Source of the DNA: Nioella nitratireducens
GTDB taxonomy: Bacteria > Pseudomonadota > Alphaproteobacteria > Rhodobacterales > Rhodobacteraceae
Reading direction: 5' to 3'
Assembly (NCBI RefSeq): GCF_001879715.1
Contig: NZ_MNBW01000007.1
Span: 1-64,000, forward strand
Length of the DNA stretch: 64,000 nucleotides
The notes below the pieces were generated by a model that worked only from the letters and a program-made list of their open reading frames with translations, had not been told where the DNA came from and ran no database searches. The position numbers and the translations under genes were made by a program. This document shows, in pieces, positions 33,790 to 45,566 of the stretch. Each line of letters starts with the position of its first letter. Positions within the stretch are counted from its first letter, which is position 1.

Positions 33790-34263
33790 CTATTCTTCGG
33801 TTTCAGTCGGCGGTCCGAAACGGTCCAGCATCCGCTTCACCAGCATGTCGCGGGTCTGGCGATAGGCATCGAGCTTGGCCTCGCGCGTGTTGCCGATACC
33901 CGAAGGGTCGAGGATCTGCCAGTGTTCCACATCGACATGGTAGTGCCGGGTCAGTTCCTGCGCGCGGCGCAGGCTGGCGGGGCTGAGCGCGATGATCAGG
34001 TCGAACCCCGACAGGTCGTCACCCCATTGTTCCATCTCGTCGAAACTGCGCGAGCGGTGGGTTTCCAGCTTGACCCCCATCTCGGCACAGACCGCGATGG
34101 CGAAGCCGTCGATTTCCAGATCGTTATGGACCCCCACCGACTGCACATAGGCGCTGTGGCCGTAGAATTTCTTCATCAGCCCTTCGGCCATAGGCGAGCG
34201 GATCGCGTTATGATCGCAGCAAAACAGGACGGAATGGGGGATGTCCTGCGGCACCTCGGTCAC
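33790..34263 (-). CDS. Low-molecular-weight phosphatase family protein (ArsC/LMW-PTP)
   Basis: This 157-aa protein has the CX5R active-site loop CDHNAIRS (Cys16, Arg22) near the N-terminus and the general-acid Asp in LDPSGIG near residue 119. These are the LMW protein tyrosine phosphatase marks; arsenate reductase activity is possible in the same fold. It is translationally coupled to the upstream gene through a GTG start overlapping its TGA. It belongs to the conserved hisD-UPF0262 group. Confidence 0.87.
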   Translation of the reverse strand: MTEVPQDIPHSVLFCCDHNAIRSPMAEGLMKKFYGHSAYVQSVGVHNDLEIDGFAIAVCAEMGVKLETHRSRSFDEMEQWGDDLSGFDLIIALSPASLRRAQELTRHYHVDVEHWQILDPSGIGNTREAKLDAYRQTRDMLVKRMLDRFGPPTETEE

Positions 34264-34742
34264 CCGCCGAAATGAAGAACACAGACGAGGGTAAACAGGC
34301 GGCGGGCTGTATCGTGATCGACCTCGGCCTTGCCGTCCAGCCGTTCCTGAAGCACCCGCGCCCCTTCGTTGTGGATGCCGCGCCGGGCCATGTCGATCGC
34401 CTCGATCTGGCTGGGGGGCAGCTTCTTCACCGCGTCGTAATAGCTTTCGCAGATCTGCCAGTAATCCTTGACCACTTGCTTGAAGGGGCTGAGCGACAGG
34501 TGGAACTCGGCCGCGTCCTCGCCGCCTTCGGTGTCGACGTCAAAGACCAGCCGCCGGTCGCGGATCGCCAGGTGCAGCTTGTAGGGCGGCACCGGCACCT
34601 CGCGCTCTTCCCGAGCGGGCAGGGCAAAGCTGTTGTCTTCCAGAAGGTCGAAGATGGCGACCTTGCGTTCCTGTTCGATCTCGGGGGTCGGCGCGGGCAG
34701 GCCCGTGTCGTCGATCTCGATCTGGCAGATATCCTTGCTCAT
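34260..34742 (-). CDS. UPF0262 family protein
   Basis: This 160-aa protein of unknown function begins MSKDICQIEIDDTG and contains PPYKLHLAIRDRRLVFDV and LSLSPFKQVVKDYWQICESYY, the recognisable UPF0262 sequence found next to hisD in many alphaproteobacteria. The start overlaps the hisD stop (ATGA) and its stop overlaps the phosphatase start. No membrane segment or catalytic motif is visible. Confidence 0.9.
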   Translation of the reverse strand: MSKDICQIEIDDTGLPAPTPEIEQERKVAIFDLLEDNSFALPAREEREVPVPPYKLHLAIRDRRLVFDVDTEGGEDAAEFHLSLSPFKQVVKDYWQICESYYDAVKKLPPSQIEAIDMARRGIHNEGARVLQERLDGKAEVDHDTARRLFTLVCVLHFGG

Positions 34743-36052
34743 TCCCCTGCCTCTTGGTTCAGCCGGTCCAGCCGGGCGCGGACGCTCAGCCCATGTGCTT
34801 GCAGACTTTCGGATCTGGCCAGCGTTTCCGCCGCCGGGCCGATGGCTTTCAGGGCTCCGGGGGTCATCTTGGCAACAGTCGTGCGCTTTAGGAAGTCCAT
34901 CACGGACAAGCCCGAGGAAAACCGGGCCGAGCGTGCCGTGGGCAACACATGGTTGGGGCCGCCGATATAGTCGCCAATGGCCTCTGGCGTCCATTTCCCG
35001 AGGAAGAGCGCCCCGGCGTGGATGGTCTTACGGCTCAACGCCTCGGGGTCAGCGACGCACAGCTCCAGATGTTCGGGGGCGATCCGGTTCGACAGCATGG
35101 CCGCCTCGTCGAGATCACGCACGGTGATAACGGCACCGAAATCGCGCCAGCTTGGGCCTGCGATGGCGCGCCGATCCAGCGTTTCAAGGCGCGTGGCCAC
35201 CGCCTCGGCCACCGCGCGGCCGAACGCGGCATCATCGGTGATCAGGATCGACTGTGCGCTTTCATCGTGTTCGGCTTGGCTTAGCAAGTCGATGGCCAGC
35301 CAATCCGGGTCATTGTCCTTGTCGGCAATCACCAGGATTTCGGACGGCCCCGCGATCATGTCGATCCCCACCTTGCCAAAGACCCGGCGCTTGGCCGCCG
35401 CGACAAAGGCATTGCCGGGGCCGGTGATCTTGTCGACGGGCTGGATGGTCCGGGTGCCATAGGCCATGGCGGCCACCGCCTGCGCGCCACCAATGCGATA
35501 AACGGTGTCGACGCCCGACAGATGCGCGGCCAGCAGAACCAGCGGGTTGGCCTTGCCATCCGGCGTTGGGGCGCAGATGACCAGCCGCTCGACACCCGCC
35601 ACCTGCGCCGGGATCGCGTTCATCAACACCGACGAGGGATAAGACGCCAGACCGCCCGGCACATATAGCCCCGCCGCCGACACCGGCGACCAGCGCCAGC
35701 CAAGCGTCGCGCCCTCGGGGTCGGTCCAATGGTGGTCTTCCGGCATCTGGCGAACATGATAGGCCCGGATACGCTCGGCGGCCAGTTCCAGCGCCTCGCG
35801 TTCGTCCGCTGGCACCTGCTCGATCGCGGCGGCGATTTCGTCGGGCGTGAAGGCCAGCGTTTCAGGCGTCAGGGTCAGCCGGTCGAACCGCTCGGTCAAC
35901 GCGATCACGGCGGCATCGCCGCGCGCGCGGACATCCGCGATGATCCCGGCCACGGTTTCATCCACGTCGGGGGAATCCTCGCGCTTCATTTCCAGAAGCG
36001 CCTTGAAACGCGCCTCGAACCCGTCGTCGCTGCTGTTCAGAAAGACCGGCAT
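34739..36052 (-). CDS. hisD: Histidinol dehydrogenase
   Basis: HisD catalyses the last two steps of histidine synthesis, oxidising histidinol to histidine with two NAD. The 437-aa protein has the zinc ligands Gln/His in SQAEHDESAQ, Asp in IGDYIGGPNHVLPT and His in LQAHGLSVR, as well as the NAD-pocket stretch KITGPGN and GPSEILVIAD. Length and start are normal. It heads a co-translated set with UPF0262 and the LMW phosphatase. Confidence 0.96.
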   Translation of the reverse strand: MPVFLNSSDDGFEARFKALLEMKREDSPDVDETVAGIIADVRARGDAAVIALTERFDRLTLTPETLAFTPDEIAAAIEQVPADEREALELAAERIRAYHVRQMPEDHHWTDPEGATLGWRWSPVSAAGLYVPGGLASYPSSVLMNAIPAQVAGVERLVICAPTPDGKANPLVLLAAHLSGVDTVYRIGGAQAVAAMAYGTRTIQPVDKITGPGNAFVAAAKRRVFGKVGIDMIAGPSEILVIADKDNDPDWLAIDLLSQAEHDESAQSILITDDAAFGRAVAEAVATRLETLDRRAIAGPSWRDFGAVITVRDLDEAAMLSNRIAPEHLELCVADPEALSRKTIHAGALFLGKWTPEAIGDYIGGPNHVLPTARSARFSSGLSVMDFLKRTTVAKMTPGALKAIGPAAETLARSESLQAHGLSVRARLDRLNQEAGE

Positions 36053-36199
36053 GGCTCACCCTTTATGCTCTTTGTCCTTTCCTCTAGCCGGGTTTCGCTG
36101 GGGATTGAACCTCTTGGCGGTGCGATTTTTCGCGCCCGGCCTTCATGGGCGGCCCTCCTCCCCGCCTGCGACCGGCGCGGGCACAGGCACAGGCACGGG

Positions 36200-36694
36200 T
36201 TACAGGTCGCGTGACAGCGTGATCAGGTCCAGCAGCCGCCCGTCCCGAGACAGCGCGCGCGCGGCGCGGGCCTGACGGCGGAACCCGGCGGCGAGGTAAA
36301 AACGCAGCGCGGGATGGTTGGTTTCGGCCACCGTCAGCGTCAGACGGCGCAGCCCGGCCTGTTTGGCGATGCGCAGCACTCGGGCCATCAGGCGGCGCGC
36401 AAGCCCCCTGCCCCGCTGGTCGGGACGGATATAGACGGCTGTGATCTCGCCGGTCTCGCCCTCGGCATCCAGCGCCATGGACCCCACCAAGTCGCCCCTG
36501 AAGAACGCCCCGAGGATAACAGCCCGGTTCAGACGGTCGACGAAGACCGAAAGCGGCTGGCCTGCCCACTCGTCATGGGTCGATCCGAAGGCTTCCGGAT
36601 GCAGGCGCAGCGCCTCCAGCCGCAGCGCGCGCCAGGGTTCCGCATCCTCCGCCAATAGCCGCCGCACCCGAACCTGCGGGCGCCACCACCTCAT
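36200..36694 (-). CDS. GNAT family N-acetyltransferase
   Basis: This 164-aa acetyltransferase carries the acetyl-CoA loop RPDQRGRGLARRLM (about 97-110) after the central strand GEITAVYI and the C-terminal HPALRFYLAAGFRR. Substrate is unknown; small GNATs at this locus may modify proteins or amines. Its ATG overlaps the stop of the DUF2948 gene, so it belongs to the murA-DUF2948 transcript. Confidence 0.86.
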   Translation of the reverse strand: MRWWRPQVRVRRLLAEDAEPWRALRLEALRLHPEAFGSTHDEWAGQPLSVFVDRLNRAVILGAFFRGDLVGSMALDAEGETGEITAVYIRPDQRGRGLARRLMARVLRIAKQAGLRRLTLTVAETNHPALRFYLAAGFRRQARAARALSRDGRLLDLITLSRDL

Positions 36695-37161
36695 TCCGGG
36701 TGGCCCGGCACCTTGCGCGAGGGCGCGATATAGGGGCGGGTCACGTCCTTGAGCATCACGTCAACGCATTCCACATCGACGGCCACGGCCCCGTCGCCCG
36801 CCAGAACCAGCGTCAGCCGCCCGCTGCCGTCCTCGCCCGCCGTCCAGTCCAGCGCCAGCAGCGACAGCACCGTGTCCTTGTCACTCAGATCGACGCCTTG
36901 GCTGGCCACGGCCTGCACATCGTCGATGGCCAGCACCGATTGAACCCGCTCGGGCGGATGCGCCGTGATGCTCTCGCCTTCTTCCCAGCGGAACCGGTTG
37001 AGCAGCAGCGCAAAGCGGCGGCGGGGGCGGTCCCACGTCATCTCGGTGATCGGGAACACCGCGTCCTGCACCAGCGCCGAAATAACCTTCAGGTCATCGC
37101 CGTCCAGCGCCTTCAGCCGCAGCGGCTGTGCGCCACCATCTTCGAACCGTGCATCAGCCAT
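36691..37161 (-). CDS. DUF2948 family protein
   Basis: This 156-aa protein of unknown function is conserved in alphaproteobacteria beside murA. Typical stretches are [20 protein letters not shown] and [20 protein letters not shown]. It has no membrane or catalytic motif. ATG 37161 overlaps murA by eight bases; a GTG at 37164 is an alternative. Confidence 0.85.
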   Translation of the reverse strand: MADARFEDGGAQPLRLKALDGDDLKVISALVQDAVFPITEMTWDRPRRRFALLLNRFRWEEGESITAHPPERVQSVLAIDDVQAVASQGVDLSDKDTVLSLLALDWTAGEDGSGRLTLVLAGDGAVAVDVECVDVMLKDVTRPYIAPSRKVPGHPE

Positions 37162-38425
37162 CACTCTTCACCCGTTCGATCTGCGCCCCGCAGGCGCTCA
37201 GTTTATCTTCCACCCGCTCATAGCCCCGGTCCAGATGGTAGACCCGGTTGACGATGGTTTCGCCCTCGGCCGCCAAGGCCGCAAGGATCAGCGACACCGA
37301 GGCCCGCAGGTCCGTTGCCATCACCGGTGCGCCGCGCAGCTTGTCAACGCCCGTCACCGTGGCGTGTCCCCCCTGCACGTCGATGCGCGCCCCCATGCGC
37401 ACCAGTTCCGGCGCGTGCATGAAACGGTTTTCGAAAATACGTTCCTCCAGCACCGACACGCCATCGGCGGTGCACATCAACGCCATCATCTGCGCTTGCA
37501 GGTCGGTGGGAAAGCCCGGAAACGGCTCGGTCACCACGTTGACCGCGTTCACACGGCCATTCGCGCGCTTGACCGCAAGCCCCGCCTTGGTTTCGGTCAC
37601 GTCGATCCCGGCATCGTGCAGCTTCTCGGCAAAGCTCTCGACCAGATGCATCTTGCCGCCAAGCAATTCGACCTCGCCGCCGGTGATGGCGGGGGCCAGC
37701 ATATAGGTGCCCAGTTCGATCCGGTCGGTCACCACGGGATGGGTCGCGCCGTGCAGCCGGTCGACGCCCTGAATCTCGATGGTCGAGGTGCCCTCGCCCG
37801 CGATCTGCGCCCCCATCGCCCGCAGGCAGGCGACAAGATCCACGATTTCCGGCTCGCGCGCGGCGTTTTTCAACACGGTCGTGCCCTTGGCCAGCGTCGC
37901 GGCCATCACCATGTTTTCCGTCGCCCCGACGGACGCAAAGCCCAGTTCATGCACCGCGCCCTTCAACCCGGTCGGCGCCTTGGCGTGCAGGTAGCCGTCG
38001 CGCAGTTCGATCTCGGCGCCCAGCGCCTCCAGCGCGGTGATGTGCAAATCCATCGGTCGCGCGCCGATCGCGCAGCCCCCCGGCAGCGACACCTCGGCCC
38101 GCCCGTGCCGCGCCAGAAGCGGCCCAAGGACAAGGTTCGAAGCCCGCATTTTCCGCACGATATCGTAATGCGCGAGGTGATTGTCGGCGTTGTGCGACGA
38201 CATGGCGATGACCTTGCCGTCATTCAGCGCCGACACCTCGGCCCCGAGCGACACCAGCAACTCGGTCATGGTGCGGATATCGCTCAGCCGTGGCGCATTG
38301 GTCAGCGTCAGCGGTTCGTCGCTCAGCAGAGTGGCAGGCATGAGGGTGAGACAGGCGTTTTTCGCGCCCGCAATGGGAATCGCGCCGGAAAGTTCCGCGC
38401 CCCCTTGTATGATGATCCGATCCAC
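37154..38425 (-). CDS. murA: UDP-N-acetylglucosamine 1-carboxyvinyltransferase
   Basis: MurA transfers enolpyruvate from PEP to UDP-GlcNAc, the first committed step of peptidoglycan synthesis and the fosfomycin target. The 423-aa protein has Lys22 in AGAKNACL and the reactive Cys118 in [14 protein letters not shown], so it should be fosfomycin-sensitive. I use the GTG at 38425 because family members start with DRIIIQGG-like sequence right after Met; a longer ATG frame starts in unrelated sequence. It heads the minus-strand block with DUF2948 and GNAT. Confidence 0.95.
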   Translation of the reverse strand: MDRIIIQGGAELSGAIPIAGAKNACLTLMPATLLSDEPLTLTNAPRLSDIRTMTELLVSLGAEVSALNDGKVIAMSSHNADNHLAHYDIVRKMRASNLVLGPLLARHGRAEVSLPGGCAIGARPMDLHITALEALGAEIELRDGYLHAKAPTGLKGAVHELGFASVGATENMVMAATLAKGTTVLKNAAREPEIVDLVACLRAMGAQIAGEGTSTIEIQGVDRLHGATHPVVTDRIELGTYMLAPAITGGEVELLGGKMHLVESFAEKLHDAGIDVTETKAGLAVKRANGRVNAVNVVTEPFPGFPTDLQAQMMALMCTADGVSVLEERIFENRFMHAPELVRMGARIDVQGGHATVTGVDKLRGAPVMATDLRASVSLILAALAAEGETIVNRVYHLDRGYERVEDKLSACGAQIERVKSDG

Positions 38426-38475
38426 TGCCCTGCCGCCTTTCTGATTCTCGCTGACCTGTCCCGGCGCGATGCCGG

Positions 38476-38649
38476 TCAGCCCTCGTCCTGCTCTGCATCC
38501 GTCGCCCTGGTCGCGGCCCGCGCCCGCGACTGCGCTTTCCGCTTGCCCATATTGGCCTTGAGCGCCGCCTTCAACCGCTCTTCGCGGCTGGTCTGCGCGG
38601 GCTTGGCGGGCGCACCGCCCTTTGATCCTTGGGGTTTCGCTGTGCTCAT
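38476..38649 (-). CDS. Small basic Lys/Arg/Ala-rich protein
   Basis: This 57-aa protein ([11 protein letters not shown]..., then [19 protein letters not shown]) is strongly basic with an acidic tail. I recall similar short proteins immediately upstream of murA in Rhodobacteraceae, but no function is known. ATG 38649 is preferred to ATG 38661. The [15 protein letters not shown] stretch can form one helix. It might bind nucleic acid, but this is speculation. Confidence 0.65.
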   Translation of the reverse strand: MSTAKPQGSKGGAPAKPAQTSREERLKAALKANMGKRKAQSRARAATRATDAEQDEG

Positions 38650-38741
38650 GCCCCCTTGCATACATCCAAGGGGAAAAAGGGTCCAGATTGCGCTTGCACC
38701 CTCGGGCGATTGAGTCTAATTCCCCCCCCACAACGAACGAG

Positions 38742-38816
38742 GCCGCAGTAGCTCAGTGGTAGAGCGCACCCTTGGTAAGGGTGAGGTCGGGAGTTCAATC
38801 CTCCCCTGCGGCACCA
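38742..38816 (+). tRNA. tRNA-Thr (GGT)
   Basis: The plus strand folds as a tRNA: acceptor GCCGCAG/CTGCGGC, D arm GCTC-GAGC, anticodon stem CACCC/GGGTG with loop TTGGTAA (anticodon GGT, Thr), T loop TTCAATC, and encoded CCA. It lies about 230 bases upstream of the N-ATPase operon. Confidence 0.94.
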
Positions 38817-38974
38817 TCGTAAATCCCCTGAAATCGCCAGTATCTATCCGGCCTGAGCGGCGCGTTGCAGGCGCGGGGGCCATCGACCTTTGCCCGAGGG
38901 ATCGCCCCCAAGCCCCCCAACCCCGCCAAGACCGATGCGGCCCGCCAGCGGACCGGGTTTTCGGGTTTATTTGA

Positions 38975-40930
<1,956 letters not shown>

Positions 40931-40938
<8 letters not shown>

Positions 40939-41215
40939 CAGCCCGAAAAACCATGACGAGGTCGAAGACGCCGCCCGCCGCGCTGCCGCCCGCGACCGGT
41001 TGGAACAGGAAGACCCCGAACCCTCGCTTGGCAAGCGGCTTGGGCAGATCGGCATTCTGGGATGGGCCATCGTGGTGCCGATGCTGCTTGGCGTGGTGCT
41101 TGGCCGTCTTGCCGACCGGCTGTTCGAAACCGGCATTTTCTTCACCGCCCCGGCGATCCTGATCGGCGCTGCGGTCGGCCTGCATGCCGCGTGGAAATGG
41201 ATGCACCAGCAATGA
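40931..41215 (+). CDS. atpQ: N-type ATPase subunit AtpQ
   Basis: This 94-aa protein has a charged N-terminal half and two membrane segments (about 41-60 and 68-88: IGILGWAIVVPMLLGVVLGR, FTAPAILIGAAVGLHAAWKW). This is the AtpZ/AtpI-like AtpQ found only in N-ATPase operons and proposed to help assembly or ion supply. It overlaps atpC and atpR. Confidence 0.87.
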
Positions 41216-41484
41216 CCCTGCCCCTTGTCCCTGCCCTACTGGGTCTTGTCCTTGGCCTTTTCGCCGGGCTCGTCCATTTCGCCTCGCTCAAACGGGTGAC
41301 GGCGCTCTATCTCGACGGTCGCTCGACGGGGCTGGCCATTGGCCTGCAACTGGGGCGGCTGGTCCTGCTGACCGGGGTGCTTGTCGTGCTGGCCCTGCAA
41401 GGCGCGCTGCCGCTGCTGGCCGGGGCGCTCGGCGTGGTCGCGGCGCGGGTGATCGTGCTGCGCTGGACGAAAGAGGGATCGTGA
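41212..41484 (+). CDS. atpR: N-type ATPase subunit AtpR
   Basis: This 90-aa protein has about three hydrophobic segments (LVPALLGLVLGLFAGLVHFA, and two near 42-78) and conserved-looking Arg residues between them, as in AtpR of N-ATPases, which is suggested to interact with the c-ring. It starts inside the atpQ stop (ATGA) and its TGA is followed by overlap with atpB. Confidence 0.84.
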   Translation: MTLPLVPALLGLVLGLFAGLVHFASLKRVTALYLDGRSTGLAIGLQLGRLVLLTGVLVVLALQGALPLLAGALGVVAARVIVLRWTKEGS

Positions 41485-42182
41485 TGGGCAATCCGCTTTC
41501 GCTCGACCCGCTGTTCAACATCGGCCCGGTCCCGATCACCGCGCCGGTTGTGGTGACATGGGCCATCATCGCGGGGCTGGCGCTGTTCTCGATCCTGGCC
41601 ACCCGCCGCCTGCGGCTGTTGCCGGGGCGCACGCAAACCCTGCTTGAACTGATCGTTACCACGCTGGACGGCCAGATCCGCGACACGATGGACCGCGACC
41701 CTGCCCCCTATCGCCCGCTGATCGGGACGATCTTCCTGTTCGTGCTGGTGGCGAACTGGTCATCGCTGATCCCCGGTATCGAACCGCCCACGGCCCATAT
41801 CGAGACCGACGCGGCCCTGGCGCTGATCGTCTTCGCTGCCACCGTGGGTTTCGGTATTTCGCGCCTCGGGCTCAAGGGCTATCTCGCCACCTTCGCGGAA
41901 CCGAGCTGGGTCATGATCCCGCTCAATATCGTCGAGCAGATTACCCGCACCTTTTCGCTGATCGTCCGACTGTTCGGCAACATGATGAGCGGCGTCTTCG
42001 TGATCGGCATCGTGCTGTCGTTGGCCGGGCTGTTCGTCCCGATCCCGCTGATGGCCCTCGATCTGCTGACCGGGGCCGTGCAGGCCTATATCTTCGCAAT
42101 CCTCGCAACCGTTTTCATTGGCGCGGCGGTCGGCGATCCGCCAAACCGCGCCAAATCCCCCAAGGAGGGCACAGAACAATGA
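41484..42182 (+). CDS. atpB: N-type ATPase subunit a
   Basis: This 232-aa membrane subunit forms the half-channels for the transported ion. The essential arginine is Arg162 in FSLIVRLFGNMMSG. Further family marks are VANWSSLIPGIEPPT and the C-terminal VQAYIFAILATVFIG. ATG 41484 overlaps the atpR stop and follows AGAGGG; the longer frame upstream is a shadow of atpR. The stop overlaps atpE. Confidence 0.94.
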   Translation: MGNPLSLDPLFNIGPVPITAPVVVTWAIIAGLALFSILATRRLRLLPGRTQTLLELIVTTLDGQIRDTMDRDPAPYRPLIGTIFLFVLVANWSSLIPGIEPPTAHIETDAALALIVFAATVGFGISRLGLKGYLATFAEPSWVMIPLNIVEQITRTFSLIVRLFGNMMSGVFVIGIVLSLAGLFVPIPLMALDLLTGAVQAYIFAILATVFIGAAVGDPPNRAKSPKEGTEQ

Positions 42183-42427
42183 CCGGAAACCTCGTTCATA
42201 TCGTCTCGATCCTCGCCGCCGCTCTGGCAGTGAGCTTTGGCGCCATCGGCCCCGCCCTTGCCGAAGGCCGCGCTGTCGCCGCCGCGATGGACGCCATCGC
42301 GCGCCAGCCCGAGGCCGCCGGCACCCTCAGCCGAACCCTGTTCGTGGGCCTTGCGATGATCGAGACCATGGCGATCTACACGTTGGTGATCGCCCTGCTC
42401 GTCCTCTTCGCCAATCCCTTCGCCTGA
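42179..42427 (+). CDS. atpE: N-type ATPase subunit c
   Basis: This 82-aa two-helix hairpin forms the rotor ring. The ion-binding carboxylate is Glu62 in AMIETMAIY, followed by Thr63. A second carboxylate, Glu29, stands in helix 1 (ALAEGRA) at the position of the Na-ligand Gln of Na-dependent c subunits. ARQPEAAG is the loop. This double-carboxylate arrangement is known for N-ATPases, thought to pump Na or protons. Start overlaps the atpB stop. Confidence 0.94.
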   Translation: MTGNLVHIVSILAAALAVSFGAIGPALAEGRAVAAAMDAIARQPEAAGTLSRTLFVGLAMIETMAIYTLVIALLVLFANPFA

Positions 42428-42439
42428 TCGGGCCGCGCC

Positions 42440-43177
42440 ATGACAATCGACTGGTGGACACTGGGCCTGCAAACGATCAACGTCCTCGTCCTTGTCTGGA
42501 TTCTGGCGCGTTTCCTGTTTCGTCCGGTGACGCAGATGATCACCGAACGGCAGGCCGCCGCCCATGCCGCGCTCGATGACGCCCGCGCCGCCAAGGCCGA
42601 GGCCGAGGCCGCCCGTGCCGCCGCCAAGGACGCCGCCGCAGGCGTCGCCAACGACCGCACCGCGCTGCTGGCCAAGGCCCGCGCCGATGCCGAGCAGGAA
42701 AAGCAGCGCCTCCATGACGAGGCCATGACCGAACTGGACACCCTGCGCGCCGACGCCCGCACCGAGATGGCGCAAGCCGCGAAGGACCGCCAACAGGCGC
42801 TTTCGGAACAGGCCGGTGCCCTCGCCCTCGACATCGCGGCCCGGCTGATCGACCGCCTGCCCGACGAGGCGCGGATTGCCGGTTTTATCGACGGTCTGGC
42901 CGACGCGGTGGCCAAGCTGCCAGAGGCCACCCGCGCGGCGATCGGCGACGGCGCACCGGTCGATCTGCGCGCCGCCCGCGCGCTGACCGACGCGGAAAAG
43001 ACCCGGCTGACGGACCGCCTGCAAGCCGTCCTCGGACGGCCCGTCGATATCACCGTCACACCCGACCCCAGCTTGCTGGCCGGTCTGGAACTCGACGCCG
43101 CCACAGCGATCGTGCGCAATACCCTGCGCGCCGATCTCGACCGCATCGAGGCCGAGGTGACACGCCATGACGGATGA
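42440..43177 (+). CDS. atpF: N-type ATPase subunit b with delta-like C-terminal domain
   Basis: This 245-aa protein starts with a membrane helix (about 8-28), continues as a long Ala/Glu/Arg-rich coiled coil (about 30-135), and ends with a domain of about 100 residues whose tail ([35 protein letters not shown]) resembles the C-terminus of the delta subunit. No separate delta gene exists in the operon, so this domain may replace it. It starts 12 bases after atpE and overlaps atpA by 11 bases. Confidence 0.9.
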   Translation: MTIDWWTLGLQTINVLVLVWILARFLFRPVTQMITERQAAAHAALDDARAAKAEAEAARAAAKDAAAGVANDRTALLAKARADAEQEKQRLHDEAMTELDTLRADARTEMAQAAKDRQQALSEQAGALALDIAARLIDRLPDEARIAGFIDGLADAVAKLPEATRAAIGDGAPVDLRAARALTDAEKTRLTDRLQAVLGRPVDITVTPDPSLLAGLELDAATAIVRNTLRADLDRIEAEVTRHDG

Positions 43178-44699
43178 CCAGACGCCACGGGACTGGCTGG
43201 AAACCCGCCGCGCCCGGCTGGCGCAGACCGTGCTGGCCCCCGAGGCCCGGATCGTCGGCCAAGTGGCACGGCTGGCCGATGGCATCGCCGAGGTCACGGG
43301 CCTGCCCGACACCGGGCTGGGGGCATTGTTGCGCTGCGAAAACGGGGCCTATGCCTTTGCCCACAGCCTCGACCGCGACCTCATCGACGCGGTGCTTCTG
43401 GATGACACGACCGATGTTGCCGTGGGCGATCACGTCACCGACACCGGCGACGTCATGCGGGTGCCCGTGGGCGCGGCGCTGCTGGGGCGGGTGGTCGACC
43501 CGCTTGGCCGCCCGCTCGACGGCGGCCCCGCGCCCGAAACGCACGACCTGTGGCCGATCGAACGCCCGGCCCCCGAAATCATCGACCGCGACCTGGTCTC
43601 TGCGCCGCTCGAAACCGGGGTTCTGGCGGTAGACAGCCTCTTTGCCCTCGGTCGCGGCCAGCGCGAACTGATCGTCGGCGACCGCTCCACTGGCAAGACC
43701 TCGCTCGCGGTCGATGCGATCATCAACCAGAAAGACACCGATGTTGTCTGTGTCTACGTCGCCGTTGGCCAGCGCGCCTCGGCGGTGGAACGGGTGGTCG
43801 AGGCGGTGCGCGACAACGGCGCGCTCGACCGCTGCATCTTTGTCGTCGGCGGCGCGGCGGCGGCCCCCGGCCTGCAATGGATCGCCCCCTTCGCGGGCAT
43901 GACCATGGCCGAATATTTCCGCGACAACGGGCAGGACGCCCTGATCGTGATCGACGATTTGACCCGCCACGCCGCGACCCACCGCGAACTGGCGCTGCTG
44001 ACCCGCGAACCGCCGGGGCGAGAGGCCTATCCCGGCGACATCTTCTACCTGCACGCCCGCCTGTTGGAACGCGCAGCGAAACTGGCGTCGGACTTGGGTG
44101 GCGGCTCGCTGACCGCGCTGCCGATTGCCGAAACCGACGCAGGCAACCTGTCAGCCTATATCCCGACCAACCTGATCTCCATCACCGATGGTCAGATCGT
44201 CCTGAATTCACATCTCTTTTCGGCCAACCACCGCCCCGCCGTCGACGTTGGCCTCTCGGTCAGCCGCGTCGGCGGCAAGGCGCAGAAACCGGCCCTGCGC
44301 GCGGTTTCTGGCCGGGTGCGGCTGGACTACGCCCAGTTTCAGGAACTGGAGATGTTCACCCGCTTCGGCGGCCTGCCCAACACCCGCGTCAAGGCACAGA
44401 TCGCGCGCGGCGAACGCATCCGCGCACTCTTGTCGCAACCGCGCTACAGCGGCCTGCGGCTGGCCGATCAGGTTGCGCTGCTCGCGGCGCTCGCCGACGG
44501 CGCGCTCGACACGTTGCCGGTGACATCCCTGCCCGACCTGCGCACCCGACTGCCCCGCTGGCTCGACGACACCGCCGCAGGTCTGGTGGCGCAGATCGAC
44601 GACAGCGGCGCGTTGCCCGATGCCCTGCGCCGATCGCTCGTGGCCGCCGTTGCCGCCCTTGCTCGGCAAATCTCCCCCGCCGGGACGACCTCCCCATGA
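43167..44699 (+). CDS. atpA: N-type ATPase alpha subunit
   Basis: This 510-aa non-catalytic nucleotide-binding subunit has Walker A GDRSTGKT (171-178), the [12 protein letters not shown] stretch, and [17 protein letters not shown] near the C-terminal half. The length matches alpha. It overlaps atpF upstream and atpG downstream (ATGA). With beta it forms the hexamer of the F1 part. Confidence 0.94.
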   Translation: MTDDQTPRDWLETRRARLAQTVLAPEARIVGQVARLADGIAEVTGLPDTGLGALLRCENGAYAFAHSLDRDLIDAVLLDDTTDVAVGDHVTDTGDVMRVPVGAALLGRVVDPLGRPLDGGPAPETHDLWPIERPAPEIIDRDLVSAPLETGVLAVDSLFALGRGQRELIVGDRSTGKTSLAVDAIINQKDTDVVCVYVAVGQRASAVERVVEAVRDNGALDRCIFVVGGAAAAPGLQWIAPFAGMTMAEYFRDNGQDALIVIDDLTRHAATHRELALLTREPPGREAYPGDIFYLHARLLERAAKLASDLGGGSLTALPIAETDAGNLSAYIPTNLISITDGQIVLNSHLFSANHRPAVDVGLSVSRVGGKAQKPALRAVSGRVRLDYAQFQELEMFTRFGGLPNTRVKAQIARGERIRALLSQPRYSGLRLADQVALLAALADGALDTLPVTSLPDLRTRLPRWLDDTAAGLVAQIDDSGALPDALRRSLVAAVAALARQISPAGTTSP

Positions 44700-45541
44700 G
44701 CGGACGTTTTGCCGAGGTCACCGAGCGGATCGAAACCGTGCACAAGCTTGGCGCGGTGATCTCGGCCATGCGCGGCATCGCCGCCTCGCGGGTGCAAGAG
44801 GCGCACCAGCATCTCGACAGCATCCGCACCTATGCCGATACGATCGGCGCCGCGATTGGCGAGGCCCTGGCCCTGCTGCCGCATCCCGAGGCCGACGCCG
44901 GGACAGACACCGACGGCGGGCGCAACGTGCTGATCGTCTTCACCGCCGAACAGGGCTTCGCCGGCAGCTTTTCCGAAAAGACCCTCGCCGCCGCCGCGCC
45001 CCTGCGCCAAGCAAGCAGCGACCTGTTCCTGATCGGGGACCGGGGCCTCTTCGTCGCGGATGAGCAACAAATTCCCGTGGCATGGTCCACCCCGATGATT
45101 GCCCATCCAGCGCAGACCGCGGCCCTTGCCACCCGGATCACCGAGCAGATCTATGACAGGGTGGCGAATTCCCGAACCACGCGGGTCACGGCCATTCACG
45201 CGCTGCCCGGCGGCGGCGACCAGATGCGCGTGGTCATCAAGCATCTTGTCCCCTTTGACTATGACCGCTTCCCGCTGGCCACGACACGGGTCCAGCCCCG
45301 CATCACCCTGCCCCCGGCCCGCCTGCTGGAGCAACTGGTCGAGGAGCATATCTTCGCGGAACTGGGCGAGGCGATCATCCAGTCCTTCGCCGCCGAAAAC
45401 GAGGCGCGGATGCGCGCGATGATCGCCGCGCAGGACAATACCGACGCCTCGCTGCAAGAGCTGATCGGAACCTCGCGCCGCCTGCGGCAGGACGACATCA
45501 CCGAGGAAATCATCGAGCTGGCCACCGCTAGCCTGATGTGA
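44696..45541 (+). CDS. atpG: N-type ATPase gamma subunit
   Basis: This 281-aa rotor stalk has the terminal helices expected of gamma: N-terminal [22 protein letters not shown] and C-terminal [20 protein letters not shown] and [15 protein letters not shown]. The middle is divergent, as is usual in N-ATPase gamma. The start at 44696 is in the frame overlapping the atpA stop; the long frame upstream is a shadow. It is the last gene of atpDCQRBEFAG. Confidence 0.92.
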   Translation: MSGRFAEVTERIETVHKLGAVISAMRGIAASRVQEAHQHLDSIRTYADTIGAAIGEALALLPHPEADAGTDTDGGRNVLIVFTAEQGFAGSFSEKTLAAAAPLRQASSDLFLIGDRGLFVADEQQIPVAWSTPMIAHPAQTAALATRITEQIYDRVANSRTTRVTAIHALPGGGDQMRVVIKHLVPFDYDRFPLATTRVQPRITLPPARLLEQLVEEHIFAELGEAIIQSFAAENEARMRAMIAAQDNTDASLQELIGTSRRLRQDDITEEIIELATASLM

Positions 45542-45566
45542 CCCCACTGGCCCCCAGGAGGTAGCC

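Noticed and set aside
42086-43312. 408-codon minus-strand frame over atpE/atpF
   Set aside because: Shadow caused by high GC; low-complexity Gly/Gln/His sequence.
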